This document shows, piece by piece, positions 53,747-64,000 of a DNA stretch of 64,000 bases. The position numbers and the translations under genes were made by a program. The notes beneath the pieces were generated by a model that worked only from the letters and a program-made list of their open reading frames with translations, was not told the DNA's origin and did not search any database. How positions within the stretch are numbered: position 1 is the first letter of the stretch; each line of letters begins with the position of its first letter. This stretch comes from Rhytidiadelphus loreus (Eukaryota > Streptophyta > Bryopsida > Hypnales > Hylocomiaceae): the NCBI GenBank assembly GCA_947034895.1, contig OX344763.1:32301025-32365024 (forward strand). Reading direction: 5' to 3'.

Positions 53747-56091
53747 AACATTTGGTTTCATCTTGTCCTACAACGATTACAGCCTGCTTCGAAAACCACA
53801 TTCCAACTTCAGCATGAAAGAACTATTAGAAATGAAACAATCAATTGTAACAGTTGTTGGACAAAAAATCAGAAGCAAATATGCAATCCTGCAATGCCAA
53901 TGGAATTCTTAACATCATTAATATCAATACATGGTAAATGAACTCGCTCAACCTCATTTTCCAGATCTTCAGTTCCTGGTTTATATAGTAAAAACACGTT
54001 TGACACCAAATGTACTTTTCATGACATGGAGCAAAAAAAGGAATAATCTTACTAGCCTTGAATCGTTTCACAATTCGAAGAATTAAACAACTGCCTCCAA
54101 TGATTGACAACAGCAAATTTCATTCCTACTCATTTGACTTCGTGAAATTCAGGATTCATATTGCACATTATTTTCTTCCCATATTCCCACAGTGATTCAA
54201 GAACTCTGTTGTTACAGCAAAATTACTCCATCAGATGGCTGTTCAGACCTCCAACAACTGCAACCAAAAAAACATGTGAACTCAATATGGATTGGCTTCC
54301 TTATTTTGTATCACATTGTTCAACAAAATAATACATAAATACACTTTAAGTAGCATTTTCATTGAAAGCCTATTACTTGTAATGCTATAAAAAGTGAAAA
54401 AATATATGTGAACATGCTTCTATAGTTCTATTCTATAGCTATGCTGAAAAAAAATTACTGTAACTACATAAGTAAAACTAATTGGCTATATGAAGTAATC
54501 AAATGCACAAGACATGTACCCATTTTCATTCATAAATAATACAATAACTTACAATTAACTCATAATTAACTATGAAGAAAACTTTCAAAACATAAACTAT
54601 GAACTCAATATGACAAACCAACTCCACAAACAATTATAAAAAACATATTGAATATTTTTGCATCATTCCATTTTATTACAGAAAAAATAAACTTCTGTAC
54701 TTTCACTACAACAAATACATGATCGTTCAGCCCAAAAGATTAATGATAGGAAAACACATGAACATTTCAAATGCATACAGTAGGGAGTCCGTACCTCAGA
54801 GCATTTTCTATGCAATTGATATCGACACTTCCTATTTTCATAAAAACAGAGTTGTAGCAGTGATCGTCAAAAAAAATATTGAAATAAACAATCTTCACTC
54901 AAACAAATGCTTTGCAAGAAATCCACCACTACATTTGTCAAGCCGTATCAACATAGTCATGTGATGCACTCAATTGCATAAGCTAGATACTTGAACTCAT
55001 TGAATTTCAGAAAAATATGCAAGCCATTTACAAATTTTCAAACAATTAAAATGACGACATCATTGCCTAACTTTCGTCTATGATGCTCTCCCTGTCAGAA
55101 GGTACCTATAAAATATACAATTCAATGGTAATATATTCTTAACCTACATAGACAGAGACAAACTGAAAACAACTTTTATTTTAATTTCAGCACACATTCG
55201 TTCGTTCAACCTTCTTCTACACTCTGCAAATTACAAAGAGCACCACAGAGTGAAACTTATATCTATGCAAGAAAATCTGACATCCCACAAACAGTCAACA
55301 TATTTGTCTTCCAACAAAATTAATAAAATCAATGGGCAGAATCATCTTCCACTACCAAGCAATACCAATCTAAACTGGTAAAAGATAATCCTTCACATCT
55401 CCTTTTATTTAATACACATACGCATTGTATACAAACAACTAGAAACTACTTTATTTCTAAAGGAATACGGTTTCGCTTTTATACTGCAGTTAAAATTTTA
55501 TTTTCTTATTTATACAAATGCTTGCACTCACATCATTCCAATAACAAATTCCCAGCTCCTACCATCTTGTTCAAGAAGCATACAGACCTAACAAATACTT
55601 GCAAACCAGAAATCCACATTCTCAAATAAATGAAATGAAATGCATGCTATTTTCAAACAATTTTATTCTTATATCCTAGATGCTAGTCTACAAACATCAT
55701 ATGGCGAGTAACTTCGAAACTACTACTCTTCGTCAACCATTACTCACGAACAACAGAAAAAAACACTAATCCTTCATGTAGAACATTGCTACTGACCAAT
55801 GAGTACCATCACAAACTACTTGTATGATAAGCTTCCAAATGTACAGTTCTGAAACAACAAAAAATACTTACTACACAAACCCTACCTTATTATGTCAAAG
55901 ACTTTATTCCACATAAAATACTAATTGATCTTGCATAGTAGACGATGGAAGACTTCAATCAACAGAATAAAACATAGACATTCAGAATGCAAATTCTCAA
56001 CTTCAGCAGCATCGTGGGTTTCTCGTACTGTGAAACTTGTCATATTTGTAGAGAACTTCCTCTTCAACCGATCGGAATGACTGATCTTCCT
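53747..56091. other. host DNA right of the hAT insertion
   Basis: No gene is confidently seen. It continues, in composition and presumably sequence, the DNA left of 31625, and lies downstream (minus direction) of the stop of the seven-exon gene. It may contain upstream exons or promoter of the gene ending at 29126, which I could not resolve. CACTACAACAAAT at about 54703 is a lone CACTA-like word. Confidence 0.35.
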
Positions 56092-59000
56092 TTACCCTTC
56101 GACATACTTTGTAACAAGTCGCCTTTTCAGAGCTTGAATTTGCAATTCCGTCTGGCCGCTTCTTTTCGAGGCAGATGTTCCGATGGCAAAGCGACCCTAC
56201 ACGGAATAAAGTAAACTTACATTCAGTAAGTCCACTTTCCTGTTCTTTGACTACAGAATCATTACAATACAATCACGAAATAAGACCTGATGCTCCACCT
56301 CAAAGGTATTACATTCCTGAAGTCTTCATGTACCGTACCGGGAATTGTGCAGTTTCGTCCCTAGTACATATCACTGGCTCAGATCGCAATTCCATTCGAG
56401 AAGAAGACCCTTTCTCAGAAACTCCTCCTAGAGTTCGAAGTTGAGCTTCCAGTTCTGCGATGTAATCATCTTTTGTCATCTTGTTTTTTCGATAGACCAT
56501 AGGAGTTCCAATATTCATGTCATAGCTTCTTGTAATCGTTTTAGGGTCGCTGCCATGCATTCCAACAATAAGCTCGTTCATCTTCTGAACACATGTACAA
56601 CAATCCACATTCAAAACTTCGTTACTAAGATGGAATGATTTAATTATGTACTGACATGTCTAGTTTGACCTTCATATATTCAAGTACACAGAAATAATAC
56701 AAATACAATAAGGCATTTTCAATTACACGTACTTCTAAATTACTGAAATGAAATAGGCACTTCCAGAATTCACGTAGTTTACAATTTAAATCATAATGTG
56801 CATGTCATCTACTAACCCGTCCTCAATTTCATCAATTTTTATAAGTCTGGATCTACCTACAAAAACATGGCCACATTTCTTGTAATATCCGATTTCAAGT
56901 TCATAAACACAGTGCATGAGCAAATTTTTCAACCAATATATGGAACAACTAAGTATTGAAAGGACAGCCTCTCAGAAAATTACAAGTACTGTATCTTACT
57001 AACATTTCCTACTTTTCCACGGTCTGACCACTTCCAACATTGAAACTCATTTTCAATTTCAACATTAAATTCTCATAAGTTTTATTAGGGATGACTATGA
57101 AACTGGATTCACTTAGTTATCTTATAAGATCTAATTCACTCAATTTGTCAGCCTTTTCTTCATCAATTCATTCAGAAACATACTCAATTCATAAATATAT
57201 TGCTACGTAAACAAGGACTGCAATTAACTTGTAATTCGTACTGCAACACTATTTTATTGCATAAATCCAAACCTGTCCTAATATATAGTGTCCACGTAGG
57301 AGTTTTAAGTTTCTAAATTAAACTACGCTTGGTTTATTCATGCACCTGAACGGAATCTGTTTTTGCTGGTTGCTGCTGGATGTAGTGACCTCCTTCACTG
57401 TCGTCATTGTCAAACACTACATACTGTGGTGGAGTATGCATTGGCTCTTCCTCAGAAACGTCATCAATTTGTCTCTTTCCACGTTCTTCATACATCTTGT
57501 TCGCTGATTTTTCTTTTCTTCCAAAACCTTTGTCACGCTGCATTTCTTCTGCAACTTCATGAGGATCTGGTGATCTCCCATGAAATTCACGAAGTCTCTC
57601 ACGTACTCCACGCACACCTAATGAGCCTATCCTTCCCAAATTTTTCCGACATGCATTTGCATACTTGCCATGCTCTGTTCTTTCTTCTCTTTGCCTACTA
57701 TTGGCGATTTTCTGTAGTCTCTTCCAAATTGATTCATCTATGGTTATTGGTTGATCTCCATTCTTCCTGATCAAAGATACAAGCTCTGACCTCTTCCTCG
57801 TCACAGCCTTTCCAGCCAAGGCTCTTAAATGGTCTTCGTTCAAATCTCCGGAATACTCGAAATCCTCGTTCAAGCAATCTTTGAATATGCACATGTCTTC
57901 ATAAGTTTGCTTCCTGATGTGGGTGCATGATGGGTCGAGGCCTGTGGACAACTTGTTTATTGCCGCAATCCATGCTCCTCTCCCGGGCCCGAATGGTCTC
58001 CCTTCATCATCCAATGACAAATAGAATGGTTTTTTTCCCTCTCTTTGTCGATGTGACTTTTCAGCTTCACGGACAGACTGTTTGTAGCGTCTTGTTCTTC
58101 GGTCCATCGCTAAAGACGTGAAGGCAACCTTCTCGGTTTTCACAATCTGCAATGCCTTTTCATTTTCCTTCCGTCCGTCATGTACCTGTTCTACCAGTGA
58201 AGTATTGGGAGATCTTGCTTTCTTGGAATCCATAATCCGATAATTCTGGTTCCTGTGTCCTGGGCTTCTGAAAGGTGAAAGTGACCTTCTATTCCTGTAA
58301 GCACTGTTAGTGCCTACTATTTCCCTCCTACGGTGGTCGAATTGCTCCGCATATATGTCTGCCCTTTCATATCCACCACCTATAAATCAATGTCCATGTT
58401 AAGTTCAGAAGTGCACATCTATACTATAGGCATGTTTACACGCGCAGCAGCTATCAGTGCTACAACGTTGAGGTCACCAAAAGTTCTAAACTACATTAAT
58501 CATGTTATTTTTGTCTTTCATGTTTCCCATACATTACATTAAGCATGTTACTCTTCTTTTATCCTTGCCAATATTTTCTATTGGTATTTTGGTACAGGAT
58601 TGTTGCAGCATACTTTCAATTCATAATTTTTTCAAGAAAAATAAAACTTAATCTATGAAAATCATAATTCAAAAACTCGTTGTAGTACATGATTGTCTAA
58701 TTCCTTCAATAAAATAATTAAATATGCTACCCAAAAAAATTGTGAATTCCAAAAATGGGCTAATGAGATAGTATATGTTCGACAATACATACCACGATTA
58801 GTCAGCTCCTGAGTTTCGCTTCTGCCATATTCTTCTTCATATTTACTTGGCCTTCTCTGTTGACGTCCTTCTCTATAATAACCGGTACTTGTAGAACGAC
58901 TTCGTGTTGGGCTATTTCGTAACATGTTTCGCTTTTCTACTGGTAGTTTATTCCGAGGACTTGGAGACAGGCTATCAATAGACCAATCACGTTGATTTCG

Positions 59001-62000
59001 ACGTCTGCCTTCTGGAGAAAAGCGTGCTCTTGATTCTGGTCTTCTGAAAAGCTACAACATAAAACACATAATGTTAGCACATTCCATTTAAATTGTTTAA
59101 ACTACTGGAAAACATAACCATCCTAATTATTGTTAAAAGTAGGGGCATTGTCCCTAATTTTTGAAAATGTGATAAAAAATTTGTTAACTTCATGGCTTAT
59201 TTAACTACACCTATGTCCAACTACATGCAAGAAAAAGAAAGATTCTATGTCTCAAAAATCAGTCGACTAAGAAACAAGCAATATTGAAAAATAACTTCAA
59301 TATTAAATTTCACTCTTACTTGTCATGTTCCATGACATGTACAGAAGTCCCTTACAATGTATTGGAACAACAAAATCAACATAGTGAACAACAATACCAA
59401 CATCAACAACACCAACATGTCCACAGTTCTCCTCTTATATCTTTTCGCATATTAAATTTCATTTGATGCTTCATAATTTCTGAAGACGTTCTCAAACAAT
59501 CAACTTTCACAAGATCCATTAAAAATCCTAATTCATAGAAGGCTCCAGAAAATGAACATTGACACTTCTATGTCCCAAATTTCAATTAACGTATTTGCGT
59601 AAAACAAATAACAAAATCCATGGAAAAATCATAACATCTTGTACTGAACAGTCTGTGACATCTATGCTTAGGAATTCTTCAGTTGCGGTCAATCAAACTT
59701 AAGTCATTGGTGCACATGTAAAAAATAATTATGGATCCAATAAGTGGAAATGAAGAGGAAGAAAAACAAAAGACTGAAGTTACGAATTCATGCTTACATT
59801 GTAATGGTTGTTTGTGATTGGTGACGGACTACGTGTATAGCGTGACGAATGAGGAGGCTTCTGAAGAGGTGGACTCAAAGCAGCCACATTTAGGTCTTCA
59901 TGCACTTCGACATCTAGCACGTTCCGAGGAATTGTTTTTTGCAAACTTTCCGAGTTTTCAATTGCGGCAGTAAGTGCTCTTCTGTTTTTTTTCTGTGATT
60001 TCGACCAACATTGGGACCTTTTCCACTGCTCTCGCCTTCGTCTTCAACTCCCACTGTAGCCTTCTTCACTTCCTTCAAAAAATCTACATCATTACAAAAA
60101 AGTTGTAAATACAATCCTATCTTTGTAAAAGTAACACTTCACTTTTCAAATATTTTTCAAATACGAAAACATTTTCAAGAAAATAGAATCAGAATGCAAC
60201 AAACTAGACTTTGACAATATCCACAAGACAATCATGCAGTCACTTTCAAATGCACAAACAACCTATTTCACTTACAGAAGTTTCAGTACTGAATTTCTAA
60301 CTATTTTTAAAAATATTAAGAATTGTCACTCACAAACAAAATGAGGATACTAACCTGCCGATACAGTATTGTTCAACAGAGGCACACGATATTCTGGAGA
60401 CTGAGAGTCTGAGACTGCCGTCATTTCTTTTTGAAGAATTATCGATTTTTCAGCAAGTCCTATCGACTTTGATGTATTACTGAACTGTGATGCCTTCCCA
60501 ATAGTTCTGGTAATGCGACCACATTTGCGTGCATCTTCTTCCCTCTTTTGATGAAGTTCATCAACGTCTACCACGGAGTTTTGCTGCTTACCGAACACTA
60601 CGTTCACCACTGCAGGAGACATAGGTTTTCCTTTTTTTTTCCCTTTCGACGTTTGTATCCTCGCTTCAGCCTTCTTGCGTCGACCATTGCCTGTGGCCAC
60701 TTCTCCAGAATTTGTTCCTTCTTTATTCATTTGTATAGAAGGTATTTTTGCAGTTGACCTTGTCTGCCTAGTCAATTCTTCAGGGTTTTTTTGCGTGCCC
60801 AAACGCGGCTTTGAAATAGATGCGTTCTTCGAAGAGGTCATCACTGTGACGTTCCTAGACTGTAAGAGTGCATGAAAAAATCAAATCCTCGCATTAAGAA
60901 TATGAAATGCATTCAAAGTAAGAAAATTCAGAATACCTTCAATTCTATTAAATTAGTGGTTTAACGTTGTGAACATCTTTAGTCTACCGCAATGTTCAAT
61001 CTTTGTTGTCTTGCTTTATTTACTTCAGGAAGGATTTACAATTTGAATCCACATTTTCGTACACTTCTTGAGAAACATGCTTTTTCGGAGGAAAATTATA
61101 GGAAATACCAACTATTTCCTCCGCTGCAAATGTACCAATACTCTATTTGGCAAACAAGTTTTATACAAATGAGAAAGGATTATACTCTGAGGAAGTTGAA
61201 TTATAATGAAAACTCTAGACAAACATAATACTATGGCATAAAAAACTGAATTGTATTAAAAAAATTTAAGAGATGCCAGATACTGAACTACAAGGAACTG
61301 GAAGTACAGTGGTACTAATTGTGCAAGGTGTACAGAGCTTTACAATGTTCAGTAGTTCCACTGTAAGTGGATTATGACTGTCATTTTTAACGCATTGCAA
61401 TGGTTCATTAAAACTAGTGCTTACTGGAAGCCATTATAAAACAAATTCAATAAACTATGGACACTGAAAATGCCATGTTTGTATCAGAGAAGTAGAAGTC
61501 TATATGGAAACTTACTTTCAGTACGTCCAAGTGGTTGGTCTTTGGTGATCCTGTCCTCACAGTAGTTTTCGTTTTTCTCAGTTGAAATTGTTTTGAACTG
61601 CGATCACAACTTCTGTCCTCCAAGAATGTCTTCCGTAGCTTTTCCTCCGTGTGTACGTTCACTTGTGAACCGACCTCGATGCTGGTCTCTGTGTCGCTTT
61701 GCTCCTCACTTGCATGGAAGTCGGAGTCCGAGCTCTGGACTGTATCCTCAGATTCCGAACTATAGATAGTATCCGCAGTGGACGTCATTTTGAGCTCATC
61801 CTCACTAATATGCGGCCGAACTTCATTACATTTACAGAAATCCTCCTCTGTGTCGCTAGATATTATAATAGCTTCCTCTGACAATGGCAACTTGCATGCC
61901 TTTTTCTGAATCTCATGCGCACTCCGTTCTAAGTGTTGTAATGAATGGCTACTTTCTTCACGTTCTCTCCTCGGAAACTGCGTGTCATACCCTTCCGATT

Positions 62001-62115
62001 CATTCACTACCATGGAAATAGGAGTCCCAATTGTAGCTGTCTTCAAGGAAAATGCTACATCCGGTATTACATGCCGGTTAATTTCTTCATACTTGCATTG
62101 CCAAAGCGCATACAA
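56092..62115 (-). CDS. seven-exon gene: RS-like segments plus plant-transposase-like C-terminal half
   Basis: The exons are 62115-61516, 60859-60355, 60083-59798, 59051-58793, 58379-57346, 56584-56339 and 56196-56092 (stop TAA). Splice borders are GT-AG and phases agree, except that exon 3 needs one more base in an A8 run (about 59986-59993) to stay open. The first exon is acidic (SSDTEEDFCKC, SESEDTVQSSDSD); the start codon and 5' end are uncertain and may lie further right. Exons 3-5 carry RS-like stretches (YTRSPSPI, DSLSPSPRN, NSPTRSRSTSTG, RSLSPFRSPGHR). Exon 5 includes ESIWKRLQKIANSRQREER and GSLGVRGVRERLREFHGR, and exon 6 carries MHGSDPKTITRSYD. These recall the Ptta/En-Spm plant transposase family (PF03004), at moderate confidence. 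With the CACTA-like end at 26008, a TnpA-like role is plausible, but a host gene cannot be excluded. Confidence 0.6.
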
Positions 62116-64000
62116 ATTAGTTACTATTAACCAAGACGAGTATCGGAGGCTAGTTTTACCTGTGCTAACAACCTTTCAGATGATGCAATTGCATTTTTAA
62201 TGTAAATATGTTAATAATAAACAATACTACAATTTTTATTTTTTTTCTTAAACACATGGATAATTTCCATTGATAGAGGAAACATTACAGCGAACCAACG
62301 AAAAAATGAAAGGCGAAGAAATGTTTTGGCATTTTCAACATTAAAACACAAACAACTAACTTTACAACCTATTGAGAATCAAACCAGGCTAAGAGAAAAA
62401 GCCCCCCGAGAGCCACCGAGGCAAACTAAAACAATACTACAAGCTCGAGTATAACATACAATCACGAAGCCAATTACTTGAAACCTAGCTAATTCATGTA
62501 CGATGTCTAACAACCACAGCAATACAGCACTTACATAGTTCTGGAAAAAACATTAGATTAATTAAAAGAAATAGTAGAATGTACAACAAAATGCCGTTGC
62601 TAATAACGTAATCGCACAACGCTTTCCGAGGAAGGAGGTGGCATCCCAGAGCAGGTAAAAACGCCGCCAAAAAAAAGTAGTCATTGACTGTAACCTAACA
62701 TGCAAGCCCACGAATGTCATCCACTCATTTTTATTTAGGGTTTCCATCTCTCAAGGCACACATATCGAGGAATGAGAATGGCTGCTGGGCTTTCGAAATG
62801 CCGGACTTCTGGCGAAGTGTTGTGGAAGGATTTGCGGGGCGCGCATATATGAAGGCATCCATGATGACAGGTTTGGCTCTAACATTTACACACAATGTCA
62901 TTTACTGCTTAGTTTTCTAATTTAAAAAAAAGCACTTAACATACTTTGACATCTGTTGAGCTTGTTTGTCTAAATTCAGACCTAGGTTGCACAATGGAAA
63001 TTCACACGTCCACGCATTCCAAAATGCGGCTACCAAGAGTGCTTTAATTAGTTAGTTGGAAATAAATGTAGACACGTCCCACTACATGGTTGTTCTATCT
63101 CTGGCAACCACAGAAGACAAAGGAAGGTCGCAGAGGATCTCCAAAGACGTAAAGTTGTCCACCCATTTCAGACGGTGCATCACTAAAATATTTTTGGGAA
63201 GTTGCATTGAGGGACTGAATTGTAGAAATGCACAGGTTTTAGCTAAGGCAATTTCTGAAGAAATTAACTCACACAAAATCCTCGAGGTTCAGTGACTCCT
63301 CTTCGTGTCCTCTGTTGTCATTCAAGCGTATAAGTGCGTACTCTGCTTGGCTGAGCATTCTGACTATTGACCTCCACTTCCAATGCTTGAATTTGTTCGA
63401 AGAAGAGAGTACCGTGCTTTTGCATGAAGAAGTGACTAATTGGTCGACAACGGGGAGATATTTGCTGTTCCACTTCACAACGTTCATTGCAGTGGAAGTC
63501 CTGAGTACACAATGAAAGCTACGCAGTTCTTTGTAAGTGCTTTACGAACCTATAATTGAATGCCCGTTTGTGGAGGTTCCATTACTCATGTGTCAAGCAA
63601 CCTGTGTCAATCACTCATTATGGTGGAAATAAAAAACCACTGATTGCTTATTCAATTCCATTTTGATTCAAGTTTAAATTGACATCGACAATTGAAATGA
63701 GATTAGTAGAGAACACATCTAATTTGATGAATACTTTTGAGAACTGTTATGATGAGTTCTACCTAACCTGCTCAGTATTTCAAAAATAGCTTCTTAAAGA
63801 TGTGTTTGGACTTAATCCACAGTGGAATGACATTAGGACGTTTGAATAGACTGTGCAAGAATGTACTGCATTAATTAGTTTACAAAGTGTCTTCTTGCAC
63901 ATTCTTTGACCCATTCGTCATTCACAAATTCAACTTCTATTATGGAACTGCACAGTTCTGAACCTTCAACTCCGATGAAGAACAAGACCAAGACAACTCT
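62116..64000. other. presumed 5' region of the seven-exon gene and right window edge
   Basis: A minus-strand GCACAG|GTAAAA near 62160 could be a donor of a further upstream exon. A minus-strand frame at 63269-63487 (NVVKWNSKYLPVVDQLV... to LNLEDFV) and an overlapping one at 63318-63512 look protein-like but lack splice confirmation. No CACTA right-hand terminus (…TAGTG) was found before 64000. Confidence 0.3.

Noticed and set aside
54703..54715. CACTACAACAAAT as a second CACTA terminus
   Set aside because: A single short word without subterminal repeats or a partner end; common by chance in AC-rich DNA.

Overview
The window looks like nuclear DNA of a land plant. It is AT-rich, its multi-exon genes have GT-AG introns whose phases agree from exon to exon, it carries plant-type protein families (an NHL/LEA-2 membrane protein, TKL-like kinases, a RING-H2 protein), and much of it is transposon of several classes. 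The lineage cannot be fixed from sequence alone; style and gene content would suit a non-flowering plant, but that is inference.

Left part (about 0.86-16.7 kb): a segmental duplication. Each copy holds a plus-strand TKL-like kinase gene and, tail to tail with it, a minus-strand NHL/LEA-2 gene. Copy 1 (860-6236) has an open kinase ORF. Copy 2 (about 9594-16696) has a frameshifted kinase, an intact NHL gene and extra inserted sequence. A fold-back element, a truncated gene start and an old repeat lie between them.

Middle left (16.7-26 kb): repeat-rich DNA with no recognisable host gene. It holds a 1319-bp element bounded by TTAA with 17-bp terminal inverted repeats, a 32-33-bp minisatellite, and LTR-like non-coding sequence.

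Right half (26-64 kb): a CACTA-like terminus at 26008 and long minus-strand multi-exon genes. One of these is a seven-exon gene (56092-62115) with RS-like segments and a plant-transposase-like C-terminal half. Into this host DNA has jumped the main discovery of the window: a 22,106-bp giant hAT-like transposon (31633-53738). It has 9-bp terminal inverted repeats (CAGGGTTGT) and a perfect 8-bp target duplication, ATAGCTAC, on both sides.

The giant element encodes an apparently intact hAT transposase plus at least five cargo genes. Three cargo genes are paralogues sharing an N-terminal 'WCHI-KLFP' domain: one is broken, one is a coiled-coil protein, one is fused to a RING-H2 finger. The fourth is a kinase-like gene with two in-frame TGA codons, and the fifth is an intron-containing gene of unknown function. 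Every gene is preceded by its own array of a GC-rich 13-15-bp motif, (G)ACCCGC(A/G)GTCGCCC, reading toward the gene. For the five cargo genes a second conserved box lies between array and start. Arrays also sit at both ends of the element, reading outward. The element therefore looks like a self-mobilising multi-gene unit with one shared regulatory or transposase-binding signature.
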